Source: Pseudoduganella plicata (GTDB lineage: Bacteria > Pseudomonadota > Gammaproteobacteria > Burkholderiales > Burkholderiaceae_D). Taken from it: a DNA stretch of 64,000 nt. The translations under genes and the position numbers were made by a program. Below, piece after piece: positions 8,204-17,055 of the stretch. Below the pieces are notes generated by a model, which was given only the letters and a program-made list of their open reading frames with translations, did not search any database and was not told where the DNA came from. The DNA lies in NCBI RefSeq assembly GCF_004421005.1, contig NZ_CP038026.1:4650001-4714000 (forward strand), in the 5' to 3' direction. Position 1 is the first letter of the stretch. The number at the start of each line of letters is the position of its first letter.

Positions 8204-10693
8204 TCAAGCTGGCGTCGACAGATTCAAGTCACGGCTGAAATCGCGCAACTCGCCGCGCAGATCCATCAAGGGCCCCAGCAAACTGGCATCCTCCCAGGCC
8301 GGCACCTTGACGAAGCCGTCGGCCCATCCTGGCACGTCTTCGGCCGGCATCGGCCGCGCAATCCCGTACCCTTGCGCCAGGTCGCAACCCAGCCGGATCA
8401 GCAGGGCGCCATGTTCGGCCGTCTCGACGCCTTCGGCAATGACGCCGCGGTTGAAGGCGCGCGCCAGGCCGATGACGGCGCTGACGAGGTGCAGGTCGTC
8501 CCGGTCCACCAGCATATTGCGCACAAAACTCTGGTCTACCTTCAAGACGTCGGCGGGCAGGCGCTTCAGGTACGCCATCGACGAGTAGCCGGTGCCGAAA
8601 TCGTCCAGTGCGAAGCGGATGCCCAGCGCCTGGCATTCCTGCATGATCGAGCGCACGTGATTGACGTCGTGCAGGGCCGACGATTCGAGGATCTCGAGCT
8701 CCAGCAGCCGTGGCGGCACGGCGGGGAATTCGTCGAGGATGGCGCGCAGCCGCCGCACGAAATCCGGGCGCTGGAAATGGCGTGCGGCGATGTTCACGCT
8801 GACGCCCCACAGCTGGCCCTTGCCGCCCCACGCGGTCAACTGTTGCAGGGCCTCGCGCAGCACCCATTCGCCGATGTCGGCAATGAGGTCGGTGTGCTCC
8901 ACGGCGGGCAGGAACTCGGCGGGACCGAGAATGCCGCGCTGCGGATGGCGCCAGCGCAGCAGCGCTTCCATGCCGACGACGCGGCCGTGGCGCATGTCCA
9001 CTTTCGGCTGGTAGTACAGGCACAGCTGGCCCGCCAGCAGTGCGTCGCGCACTTCGGTGCGGCGGTTGTGGTGGGTGCGGACCTGCTCGTCCAGCACCGC
9101 GTCGAAGAAGTGCACCTTGCGGCGGCCTTCGACCTTGGCCTGGTACAGCGCCTGGTCGGCGTGGCGCAGCAGGTTGTCGGCGCTGACGTCGCTGCCCTGG
9201 TACAGCGCCACGCCCGCGCTGGCCGTCAGCGGCACCGTGCGCGATCCCGCCTGGTAGCCCCGTGTCAGCGCGAGCATCAGCCGCTCCAGCGTCCGCTCGA
9301 CGCCTGCCTTGTCGCCATGGTCGCGCAGCAGCAGCACGAATTCGTCGCCGCCGAGGCGGGCCACGTAATGGTCGTTGCCGGCAAATTCGTGCAGGCGGCT
9401 TGCCACCTGTTTCAGCACTTCGTCGCCCAGCGCGTGGCCGCCGCTGTCGTTGATCTGCCGGAAGTGATCGAGGTCGAACAGGCAGACGGCCAGCAGGGCG
9501 CCGCCATCGCGGGCGCGGGCGATCTCCTGTTCGAAACGGCCCGCGAGCGCGGCGCGGTTGGGCAGCCCGGTCAGCACGTCGTGATAGCTGCGCCACGACA
9601 TCTGCTGGATCAGCTCACGCGTCTCGCTGACGTCGCGGAACACCAGCACGGTGCCCAGCATGCCGCCGGCGCTTTGCCGGATCGGCGCGGCCGTATATTC
9701 GACATTGAAGCGGCGGCCGTCGCGGTGGCGCAGGTTCTGGTCCTTGGCCTTGACGGCGGGGCCGCCCGCCTGCACGGCGGCCAGCGTCTTCATGAGCGTG
9801 TGCTGGCCGAAGTTGTTTGCCAGCGCGAACACGTCGTGCAGTTCCTGGCCGCGCGCCTCGCCGGCAGTATAGCCCGTCAGCACCTGCGCCGTCTCGTTCA
9901 TCGATTCGACGCGGCCCCACGGGTCGGTCACGATGACGGCGTCGCCAATCGATGCCAGCGTGACTTCGCTGCGCTCCTTTTCCGATTGCAGCGTCAGCAT
10001 CAGGTCCTGGATGCGCGCCGCCATCTCGTTGAACGTGGTGGCCACCGCTTGCGCCTCCGGAAAGCCCCGCACGGGCAGGCGCACGTGGTACTGGCCGTCG
10101 CGGAAGGCCTGCGTGGCGCGGCTGATCCGGCGCAGCATGCGCCGCGTGGCAAAGATCAGGAGGCCGAGCAGGCAGTAGATCAGGAAGATGTTCAGCGCCG
10201 TTACCAGCGCCTGGTGGCGCAGTGCGCGCCACGCCACGTTCAGCGCCGGGGTGGCGCTGAACCATATTTCCACATGGGAGCCGGAGGCGCCAACCGGCAC
10301 CGTGTAGGTCAGCGGATCGATGCCGGCAACAGCGGAAAACCAGGCCGGGTAGAGCGGCGCGTCGGGCAAGCGCATCGCCTCCAGGGCCGTCCCGTCCTCC
10401 AGCCAGCGCACGCGCGAGACGCCCTCGCTGACATTGGCGGTGCGCTGCAACAGCGCCGTGACAGCGGCCCGGTCGTGTGCCGCCGCCAGAGGGGCGAGAG
10501 CTTCGGCAAGGTTTTGCGTGACCTGGCGCGTTTCCAGAACCAGCTGGTGCCGCGCCTGCCCGGCTTCCGAATCCACCAGCAGGGTATAGCGCACGGCCAC
10601 GATAGCCACGATCAGCAGGGAAATTGGTACGAACAGGCGGGAATAGGCGCCCATTCTGATCCAACGGGATACGATACTTGCGGGGAGCGGCAT
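8204..10693 (-). CDS. Membrane GGDEF/EAL protein with HAMP and PAS domains
   Basis: This 829-residue protein probably controls cyclic-di-GMP. In order it shows a transmembrane helix (about 18-40), a periplasmic loop, a second helix (about 185-207), HAMP, PAS (about 260-370), GGDEF (about 385-545) and EAL (about 560-800). The synthase motif is intact as RLGGDEFVLL, but the product-inhibition RxxD is replaced by AGND. The phosphodiesterase domain keeps MEALLRW, LEILES, LDDFGTGYSS, KVDQSFV and AEGVET, so it looks active. Net activity cannot be told. The start at 10693 has no strong ribosome site; Met14 at 10654, with GGA upstream, is an alternative. It stands alone, upstream of no obvious operon. 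Confidence 0.93.
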   Translation of the reverse strand: MPLPASIVSRWIRMGAYSRLFVPISLLIVAIVAVRYTLLVDSEAGQARHQLVLETRQVTQNLAEALAPLAAAHDRAAVTALLQRTANVSEGVSRVRWLEDGTALEAMRLPDAPLYPAWFSAVAGIDPLTYTVPVGASGSHVEIWFSATPALNVAWRALRHQALVTALNIFLIYCLLGLLIFATRRMLRRISRATQAFRDGQYHVRLPVRGFPEAQAVATTFNEMAARIQDLMLTLQSEKERSEVTLASIGDAVIVTDPWGRVESMNETAQVLTGYTAGEARGQELHDVFALANNFGQHTLMKTLAAVQAGGPAVKAKDQNLRHRDGRRFNVEYTAAPIRQSAGGMLGTVLVFRDVSETRELIQQMSWRSYHDVLTGLPNRAALAGRFEQEIARARDGGALLAVCLFDLDHFRQINDSGGHALGDEVLKQVASRLHEFAGNDHYVARLGGDEFVLLLRDHGDKAGVERTLERLMLALTRGYQAGSRTVPLTASAGVALYQGSDVSADNLLRHADQALYQAKVEGRRKVHFFDAVLDEQVRTHHNRRTEVRDALLAGQLCLYYQPKVDMRHGRVVGMEALLRWRHPQRGILGPAEFLPAVEHTDLIADIGEWVLREALQQLTAWGGKGQLWGVSVNIAARHFQRPDFVRRLRAILDEFPAVPPRLLELEILESSALHDVNHVRSIMQECQALGIRFALDDFGTGYSSMAYLKRLPADVLKVDQSFVRNMLVDRDDLHLVSAVIGLARAFNRGVIAEGVETAEHGALLIRLGCDLAQGYGIARPMPAEDVPGWADGFVKVPAWEDASLLGPLMDLRGELRDFSRDLNLSTPA

Positions 10694-10835
10694 GGCGTGG
10701 TTTTGTGAGCAAAAGTGCGCCCGCCATTATTACCTAGAATGCAATTCCAGTGTGCAACGATATCGCGTTCTCTCAGTAATGAACAGATTTCTGCGGTTAC
10801 AGCACAACATGATGCATGTAACCACTAGTTATTGC

Positions 10836-11330
<495 letters not shown>

Positions 11331-11340
11331 GGTGCGCTCC

Positions 11341-12477
11341 TCAGATCAGGCCCAGATGCTCGGTGCCGGCGGACAGGTCGCGGTTTTTCGCGCCCTTGCC
11401 TTCCAGTTTGATGGCAAGACGCAGGTCGTTGACGGAATCGGCGTTGCGCAGAGCGTCCTCGTAGCTGATCTTGTCCGCTTCGTACAGGTCGAACAGCGAC
11501 TGGTCGAACGTCTGCATGCCCAGCTCGCGCGACTTCTTCATCAGCTCCTTGATCTCGTGCACCTGCCCCTTGAAGATCAGGTCCGAGATCAGCGGAGAGT
11601 TCAGCATGATCTCGATGGCCACCGCACGGCCCTTCCCTTCCTTCAGCGGCACCAGGCGCTGCGAGATCATGCCTTTCATGTTCAGCGACAGGTCCATCAG
11701 CAGTTGCTGGCGGCGCTCTTCGGGGAAGAAGTTGATGATGCGGTCCAGCGCCTGGTTGGCGTTATTCGCATGCATCGTGGCCAGGCACAGGTGGCCCGTT
11801 TCGGCAAACGCGATGGCGTGGTCCATCGTCGCGCGGTCGCGGATCTCGCCGATCTGGATCACGTCCGGCGCCTGGCGCAGCGTATTTTTCAGCGCCACTT
11901 CCCAGTCTTCCGTATCAACGCCCACTTCTCGCTGCGTGACGATGCAGTTGTGGTGCGGGTGGACGAACTCCACCGGGTCTTCGATCGTGATGATGTGCCC
12001 ATGGCTGTTGGCGTTGCGCCAGCCGACCATCGCCGCCAGCGTCGTCGATTTGCCGGAGCCCGTGGCGCCGACCATGATGACGAGGCCGCGCTTGGCCATC
12101 ACGATGTCCTTTAGGACCTCTGGCAGGCCCAGGTCTTCCAGCTTCGGGATGGCGCTGTTAATCGTGCGCAGCACCATGCCCACAGAACTCATCTGCACGA
12201 AGGCGGACACGCGAAAGCGCCCGAGGTCGCCGGGACTGATGGCGAAGTTGGCCTCCTTGGTCGCCTCGAACGATGCCGTCTGCTTGTCGTTCATGATGGA
12301 GCGGGCCAGATCGGCCGTGTGTGCCGCCGTCAAAGGCTGCGCCGAGACGGGGGTGAGCTTGCCGTCGATCTTCATCGCCGGCGGAAAGCCGGCCGTGATG
12401 AACAGGTCCGAGCCTTTCTTGCCGACCATCAGGCGCAGCAGGTCGAACATGAATTTGGATGCCTGGTCGCGTTCCAT
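11341..12477 (-). CDS. pilU: Type IV pilus retraction ATPase PilU
   Basis: PilU is the PilT-paralogue hexameric ATPase that assists retraction of type IV pili at the cytoplasmic base of the machine. The 378-residue protein has the GspE/PilT layout. Walker A is GATGSGKST (137-145), with HIITIEDPVEFVH as the Asp box, IGEIRDRATMDHA as Walker B, and CLATMHANNANQALDRI as the His box. It carries the longer, variable C-terminus typical of PilU rather than the AIRNLIRE motif of PilT. The start ATG at 12477 follows GGAG at the correct distance. It is directly downstream of pilT and upstream of gpx in one operon. Confidence 0.95.
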   Translation of the reverse strand: MERDQASKFMFDLLRLMVGKKGSDLFITAGFPPAMKIDGKLTPVSAQPLTAAHTADLARSIMNDKQTASFEATKEANFAISPGDLGRFRVSAFVQMSSVGMVLRTINSAIPKLEDLGLPEVLKDIVMAKRGLVIMVGATGSGKSTTLAAMVGWRNANSHGHIITIEDPVEFVHPHHNCIVTQREVGVDTEDWEVALKNTLRQAPDVIQIGEIRDRATMDHAIAFAETGHLCLATMHANNANQALDRIINFFPEERRQQLLMDLSLNMKGMISQRLVPLKEGKGRAVAIEIMLNSPLISDLIFKGQVHEIKELMKKSRELGMQTFDQSLFDLYEADKISYEDALRNADSVNDLRLAIKLEGKGAKNRDLSAGTEHLGLI

Positions 12478-13529
12478 CGCCGCTCCTTAACCGGGGAAGT
12501 TCTCGGGATCTTGGCGGCGGCGCGGGCGGCGGCCGACGAGATCACGTTGCGGCGCACCAGGTCCGTCAGGTTCTGGTCGAGCGTCTGCATGCCCACGTTG
12601 CTGCCCGTCTGGATTGCCGAGTACATCTGCGCGATCTTCGCTTCGCGGATCAGGTTGCGAATCGCCGGCGTGCCCACCATGATCTCGTGCGCGGCTACGC
12701 GGCCTGCGCCATCCTTCGTCTTCAGCAGCGTCTGGGAGATGACGGCCTGCAGCGATTCGGACAGCATGGCCCGTACCATCTCCTTTTCCTCGGCGGGGAA
12801 GACGTCGACGATGCGGTCGATCGTCTTCGCGGCGGACGACGTGTGCAGCGTGCCGAACACGAGGTGGCCCGTCTCCGCCGCCGACAGGGCCAGGCGGATC
12901 GTCTCCAGGTCGCGCAGCTCGCCGACGAGGATCGCATCGGGATCCTCCCGCAGCGCCGAGCGCAGCGCGTTACTGAACGACAGGGTGTGCGGGCCCACTT
13001 CGCGCTGGTTGATCAGGCACTTCTTCGATTCGTGCACGAATTCGATCGGGTCCTCGATCGTCAGGATATGGCCGTACTCGTGCTCATTGAGGTGGTTGAC
13101 CATGGCTGCCAGCGTGGTCGACTTGCCCGAGCCGGTGGGACCCGTGACGAGCACGAGGCCGCGCGGCTTGAGCGCGAAGTCGGCGAAGATCTTCGGCGCG
13201 TTCAGGTCTTCCAGCGTGAGTATCTTCGACGGGATCGTGCGCAGCACGGCGGAAGCGCCACGGTCCTGGTTGAACGCATTGACGCGAAAGCGCGCCAGGC
13301 CGGGAATGGCGAAGCTGAAGTCGATCTCGAGCAGCTCCTCGTACACCTTGCGCTGGCTGTCGTTCATGATGTCATAGATCATGCCGTGCACGTCCTTGTG
13401 CTCCAGCGGCGGCAGGTTGATGCGGCGGACATCGCCGTGCACGCGGATCATCGGCGGCAGGCCGGCGGACAGGTGCAGGTCCGATGCCTTGTTCTTGACG
13501 GAGAAAGCGAGAAGTTCGGAGATGTCCAT
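12429..13529 (-). CDS. pilT: Type IV pilus retraction ATPase PilT (3' end frameshifted)
   Basis: PilT powers pilus retraction and twitching. Walker A is GPTGSGKST (130-138); ILTIEDPIEFVH, VGELRDLETIRLAL and FGTLHTSSAAKTIDRI follow, and the PilT-specific AIRNLIRE motif is near residue 293. Family members end in a KIPENFPG-like tail at about 347 residues. Here the tail reads KIPRTSPVKE and runs on to 366 residues, overlapping pilU by 49 bases. Adding one C at the run 12505-12507 restores ENFPG and a stop at 12487-12489, just before the pilU ribosome site. The functional core is unaffected. The frameshift is probably a one-base undercall; the true end is likely 12487. Confidence 0.95.
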   Translation of the reverse strand: MDISELLAFSVKNKASDLHLSAGLPPMIRVHGDVRRINLPPLEHKDVHGMIYDIMNDSQRKVYEELLEIDFSFAIPGLARFRVNAFNQDRGASAVLRTIPSKILTLEDLNAPKIFADFALKPRGLVLVTGPTGSGKSTTLAAMVNHLNEHEYGHILTIEDPIEFVHESKKCLINQREVGPHTLSFSNALRSALREDPDAILVGELRDLETIRLALSAAETGHLVFGTLHTSSAAKTIDRIVDVFPAEEKEMVRAMLSESLQAVISQTLLKTKDGAGRVAAHEIMVGTPAIRNLIREAKIAQMYSAIQTGSNVGMQTLDQNLTDLVRRNVISSAAARAAAKIPRTSPVKERRWNATRHPNSCSTCCA

Positions 13530-13606
13530 TTATAATCCAGTGATCAAAACAATAAGCTCATTAAAACCGGAACCGCAGGCTGCCGGCGCGCGACTGCTGA
13601 CAAGGG

Positions 13607-13654
13607 GGCAACCCGGGTGGCAACTCAGGTGGCAACTCAGGTGGCAACCCGGTT
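13607..13654. repeat. Four tandem copies of a 12-bp unit
   Basis: Four head-to-tail units lie in the gap between the divergent pilT and yggS genes: GGCAACCCGGGT, GGCAACTCAGGT twice (identical), then GGCAACCCGGTT. A looser fifth trace, GCAACC, follows near 13665. The array sits about 70 bases upstream of the yggS start. It could be a simple slippage array or a set of operator half-sites; nothing in the sequence decides this. Confidence 0.85.
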
Positions 13655-13724
13655 GCACGCTGAATTGCAACCACGCTGAAACAGCAGGCGCAGACGGGCT
13701 CCTGGCAAGGCCGGATCGACGATT

Positions 13725-14450
13725 ATGTCCACAATCACTCTGAACATGCAAGCAGTCGGGGATGCCATCGCGGCGGCCGCCGACGAGGCGCGGCGCCCAC
13801 GCGACAGCGTGCGCCTGCTGGCTGTCTCCAAGACCTTCGGCCCCGATGCCGTGATCGAAGCGGCGGGGGCCGGGCAGCGCGCCTTTGGCGAAAACTATGT
13901 GCAGGAAGGCGTCGACAAGGTGCGTGCCGTCGCGGCCGCGCTGCCCGCCGCATTGACTGACCTGCCGCTGGAATGGCACTTCATCGGCCCGATCCAGAGC
14001 AACAAGACGCGGCCCATCGCCGAGCATTTCGACTGGGTACATACCGTCGAGCGAGAGAAGATCGCCCAGCGCCTGGCCGAACAGCGGCCGGATGGACGGG
14101 GCCTGCTCAATATCTGCCTGCAGGTCAATATCAGCGGGGAAGCCAGCAAGAGTGGCGTAGCCCCGGCGGACGTGGCGGCGCTGGCGCGCGCCGTGGCCGC
14201 ACTGCCGAAGCTGCGTCTGCGCGGCCTGATGGCCATTCCCGAGCCGACGGAGGACTTCGATGCGCAGCGCGCCGCGTTTGCGGCGCTGCGCACGCTGTAC
14301 GACGATCTGCGCGAACAAGGCTTCGCGCTGGACACGCTGTCGATGGGCATGTCGGCCGACCTGCGCGCGGCAGTCCTGGAAGGCGCCACCATCGTGCGCG
14401 TCGGCAGCGCCATTTTCGGCGCCCGTCACACCAACAAGGAACCTCAATGA
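13725..14450 (+). CDS. YggS-family pyridoxal-phosphate homeostasis protein
   Basis: This 241-residue protein belongs to the YggS/PROSC family, single-domain alanine-racemase-fold PLP proteins that buffer PLP and affect amino-acid balance. The PLP lysine is Lys36 in LLAVSKTF; other family motifs are FGENYVQEG, WHFIGPIQSNKTR, LQVNISGEASKSG, GLMAIPEP and the phosphate-binding SMGMSADLRAAV. The ATG at 13725 gives the usual length. It overlaps proC by four bases (ATGA), an arrangement common in bacteria, where YggS and ProC are paired. The upstream region holds the 12-bp tandem array. Confidence 0.94.
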   Translation: MSTITLNMQAVGDAIAAAADEARRPRDSVRLLAVSKTFGPDAVIEAAGAGQRAFGENYVQEGVDKVRAVAAALPAALTDLPLEWHFIGPIQSNKTRPIAEHFDWVHTVEREKIAQRLAEQRPDGRGLLNICLQVNISGEASKSGVAPADVAALARAVAALPKLRLRGLMAIPEPTEDFDAQRAAFAALRTLYDDLREQGFALDTLSMGMSADLRAAVLEGATIVRVGSAIFGARHTNKEPQ

Positions 14451-15271
14451 AGATTGCATTTATCGGCGGCGGCAATATGGCCGCGGCGCTGATTGCCGGA
14501 CTGGCGGGGCGGGTCACGCCAGGCGCAAACATCCATGTCGTGGACCCCAACCCGGCGGCGCTGGAACACCTGCAGCGCGAGTATGGCCTGACGACAGCCG
14601 CCGCGATTGACGCGGCCGTGACGGCAGCGGAAGTCATCGTGCTGGCCGTGAAACCGCAAAACATGCGCGACGTGGCAGCCACGCTGCAGCCGCTGCTGGC
14701 ATTGGTGGGGCACCAGCCCCTGGTCGTCTCCATCGCCGCCGGCATCCGCGCGCGCGATCTGTCACGCTGGCTGGGCGGCTACGGCGCCATCGTGCGTTGC
14801 ATGCCTAATACCCCTGCCTTGATCGGCATGGGCATCACGGGCATGGTGGCGTACGACGGCGTTACTGCCGCGCAGCGCACGATGGCCGACCAGATGCTGG
14901 CCGGTGTCGGCACGACGATGTGGCTGGACGACGAAGGGCTGATCGACGCGGTAACGGCGGTATCGGGCAGCGGCCCCGCCTACGTCTTTTACTTCATGGA
15001 GGCGATGCAGCAGGCCGGCGTGGAGCTGGGCCTGACGCCGGCACAAAGCCTGGCGCTGGCGCAGGGCACGTTCGCGGGCGCGGCGGCATTGGCCGGGCGT
15101 TCGGAGGAACCCTTGTCGACCTTGCGCGAGCGCGTCACGTCGAAGGGCGGCACCACCTACGCGGCGCTGACGAGCATGGAGGCGGCCGGCGTGAAGGACG
15201 CCGTCACCACCGCCGTCAAGGCGGCTGCGGCACGCGGCCGGGAGCTGGGCGACGAGTTGGGGGCGCAATGA
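14447..15271 (+). CDS. proC: Pyrroline-5-carboxylate reductase ProC
   Basis: ProC catalyses the last step of proline synthesis, reducing pyrroline-5-carboxylate with NAD(P)H. The 274-residue length fits. The N-terminal Rossmann motif is IAFIGGGNMAAALIAGL; the conserved MPNTPALIGMGITG and the C-terminal dimer/active-site segments AVSGSGPAYVFYFMEAM and GGTTYAALTSMEAAGVKDAV are present. The start ATG at 14447 overlaps the yggS stop. The following VOC gene starts inside the proC stop (ATGA), so yggS-proC-VOC form a coupled operon. Confidence 0.96.
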   Translation: MKIAFIGGGNMAAALIAGLAGRVTPGANIHVVDPNPAALEHLQREYGLTTAAAIDAAVTAAEVIVLAVKPQNMRDVAATLQPLLALVGHQPLVVSIAAGIRARDLSRWLGGYGAIVRCMPNTPALIGMGITGMVAYDGVTAAQRTMADQMLAGVGTTMWLDDEGLIDAVTAVSGSGPAYVFYFMEAMQQAGVELGLTPAQSLALAQGTFAGAAALAGRSEEPLSTLRERVTSKGGTTYAALTSMEAAGVKDAVTTAVKAAAARGRELGDELGAQ

Positions 15272-15644
15272 TCCATCACCTGTCGCTGGGCGTGCGCGAC
15301 CTGGCCGCCGGCGCGGCGTTTTATGACGGCGTGCTTGGCGCGCTGGGGTTCCGTCGCGTGTTCGAGGACGATGAAGCGATCGGCTACGGAACCGTGGACG
15401 ACCAGGATATCCTGTGCCTGAAGCAGCGTGACGACGCGGCCGCGCCCGGCGACGGCTTTCACCTGGCCTTCGCGGCACCGACGCGCGGGCTGTCGATGCG
15501 TTCCACGCGGCGGGCATGCGCGCCGGCGGCAGGGACAACGGCGGGCCGGGGCTGCGCGAGGACTACGGTCCGGCTTACTACGCCGCGTTCCTGGCCGATC
15601 CGGACGGCCATCGGGTCGAAGCGGTGTTCAAGGGCGGCGTGTGA
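15268..15644 (+). pseudogene. VOC-family (glyoxalase-like) protein with a one-base frameshift
   Basis: The start ATG at 15268 overlaps the proC stop. The frame codes a VOC N-terminal half (HHLSLGVRDLAAGAAFYDGVL, then DGFHLAFAAPTR) and breaks at CGCGGGC around 15484-15490. One added base gives RAAVDAFHAAGMRAGGRDNG, followed by YYAAFLADPDGHRVEAVFKGG and a stop at 15642-15644. The corrected protein is 125 residues, the normal size for single-domain VOC proteins, with the C-terminal metal-ligand Glu in HRVEAVF. Without correction the frame reads nonsense to 15801 across the terminator. The substrate is unknown. Either a sequencing undercall or a real break. Confidence 0.88.
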
Positions 15645-15671
15645 AGGGGCAGCCGTTCTGGCCCTGAAAAC

Positions 15672-15699
15672 AAAACGGCCCGCACTGCGAGCCGTTTTT
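15672..15699. terminator. Rho-independent terminator, probably bidirectional
   Basis: An 8-bp stem AAAACGGC / GCCGTTTT encloses an 11-base loop and is followed by T residues on the + strand; the minus strand also ends in a GTTTT-rich stretch. It lies between the convergent VOC gene and the DUF883 gene and can serve both. Its position just after 15644 supports that position as the true end of the VOC gene. Confidence 0.85.
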
Positions 15700-15716
15700 C
15701 GTTACCGCGTCACGCC

Positions 15717-16088
15717 TCAGTCGCGCGACACAATGACACCCAGCAGCAGGCCCACGACGCCGCCGATGATGACGGCTTTCCATGGGTTGTCGTGCACATA
15801 GGTGTCGGTGGCCTGCGCCGCCAGTTTGCTTTTCGCCACCACGGAATCTTCCAGTGTCAGCAGATTGGTCTTTGCCGAGCGCAGCGTTTCCTGGACTTTG
15901 GCGCGGGCATCGCCCAGATCCTCCGCCGTGCTGCTGGCCGCGCCGCGCAGCCACTGTTCCGCATCGCCGATGGTTTTCTTCAGGTCGCCCATCAGGCGCT
16001 CGCGGGTTTGCGCGCTGTCGCCGGAGTTGTAGGTGCTGCCATTGCCTTTGGTGCTGCCGGTGCCTTCGAGATTGGTCGTCTGATCCAT
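15717..16088 (-). CDS. DUF883 family (ElaB/YqjD-like) membrane-anchored protein
   Basis: The 123-residue product has a polar, Ser/Thr/Gly-rich N-terminus, an amphipathic helical middle (RLMGDLKKTIGDAEQWLRGAA and on to about residue 95), and one C-terminal transmembrane helix VIIGGVVGLLLGVIVSRD preceded by the family signature HDNPWKA. This is the ElaB/YqjD layout; in E. coli such proteins bind ribosomes at the inner membrane in stationary phase. Whether that holds here is inference. It is a single gene, ending against the shared terminator at 15672. Confidence 0.9.
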   Translation of the reverse strand: MDQTTNLEGTGSTKGNGSTYNSGDSAQTRERLMGDLKKTIGDAEQWLRGAASSTAEDLGDARAKVQETLRSAKTNLLTLEDSVVAKSKLAAQATDTYVHDNPWKAVIIGGVVGLLLGVIVSRD

Positions 16089-16167
16089 AATCGCCTCTTC
16101 TTTTGAATGTCAGCTGAACGTCAGCAGGAACGTCAATCCTAGTCAGCGACGGCATTGCCTGGTGGAA

Positions 16168-17037
16168 TCAGCGCAGCGCATAATCCAGCGCGATCCCGAC
16201 AAATACCGCCGCTCCCAGGTAGTTATTGTGGCGGAATGCCGCAAAACAAGGCGCACGCTCGCGATTGCGGATGAGGAAGTAGTGATAGACGACGCAGCCG
16301 GCGGCCACGGCGAGTCCGGCCAGGAACCAGGAGCCGAGACCGAAGTGCACGCCGGCCAGCAGCAGAATGGCGAGATGGAGGACGTAGCACAGCATGACGA
16401 TGGCGACGTCCCAGCGGCCAAACGTGATGGCGGACGTCTTGATGCCGATTTTCAGGTCGTCGTCGCGGTCGACCATCGCATATTCCGTGTCGTAGGCCAC
16501 GGCCCAGAACACATTGCCCAGGAGTAGCAGCCACGCGATGGCGGGCACGGTATTCTGCACGGCGGCGAACGCCATCGGAATACCGAAGCCGAACGCAATG
16601 CCGAGGTAGGCCTGCGGAATGGCAAAGAAGCGTTTGAAGTAGGGATAGGTGCCGGCGATGATGACGGCGGCCACGCTCAGCTGCTTGACGAGCGCATTGA
16701 GCGGCAGGATCAGCAGGAACGCGACGATCGACAGGCCGGCCGCGATGGCGACGGCTTCCTTGCCACTGATGCGTCCGCTGGTGATGGGGCGGTCGGCCGT
16801 CCGCTTGACGTGGCGGTCGAAATCCTGGTCCGCGTAATCGTTGATTGCGCAGCCGGCCGAACGCATCAGCAACGTGCCCAGCGAGAAGATGACGAGCAGG
16901 TGCCAGGCAGGCACGCCACCACTGGCGAGCCACAGGCCCATCAGTGTCGGCCACAGCAGCAGCACGGTGCCGATGGGCTTGTCAAGCCGCACAAGGCGGA
17001 AATACAGCTGCAATTTGGAAGGGGCGGGAGCGTACAC
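16168..17037 (-). CDS. ubiA: 4-hydroxybenzoate polyprenyltransferase UbiA
   Basis: UbiA attaches the polyprenyl chain to 4-hydroxybenzoate in ubiquinone synthesis at the inner membrane. The 289-residue protein is hydrophobic with eight to nine helices. It has both Asp-rich motifs: [15 protein letters not shown] (about 66-80) and [17 protein letters not shown] (about 182-198). The start is the GTG at 17037, giving a full-length N-terminus; no strong ribosome site precedes it. It lies 18 bases after oxyR on the same strand, so the two may be co-transcribed. Confidence 0.95.
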   Translation of the reverse strand: MYAPAPSKLQLYFRLVRLDKPIGTVLLLWPTLMGLWLASGGVPAWHLLVIFSLGTLLMRSAGCAINDYADQDFDRHVKRTADRPITSGRISGKEAVAIAAGLSIVAFLLILPLNALVKQLSVAAVIIAGTYPYFKRFFAIPQAYLGIAFGFGIPMAFAAVQNTVPAIAWLLLLGNVFWAVAYDTEYAMVDRDDDLKIGIKTSAITFGRWDVAIVMLCYVLHLAILLLAGVHFGLGSWFLAGLAVAAGCVVYHYFLIRNRERAPCFAAFRHNNYLGAAVFVGIALDYALR

Positions 17038-17055
17038 GGTATTGTCGAAGTCAGG

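Noticed and set aside
8372-10708. A 778-codon open frame opposite the GGDEF/EAL gene
   Set aside because: It is the antisense of a protein with all expected catalytic motifs, so it is a shadow.
12429-12486. The 49-base pilT-pilU overlap as real translational coupling
   Set aside because: The overlap exists only because of the one-base shift. With the frame restored, pilT stops before the pilU ribosome site.
13607-13654. The 12-bp tandem array as a CRISPR
   Set aside because: The units are too short, have no spacers, and no cas genes are present.
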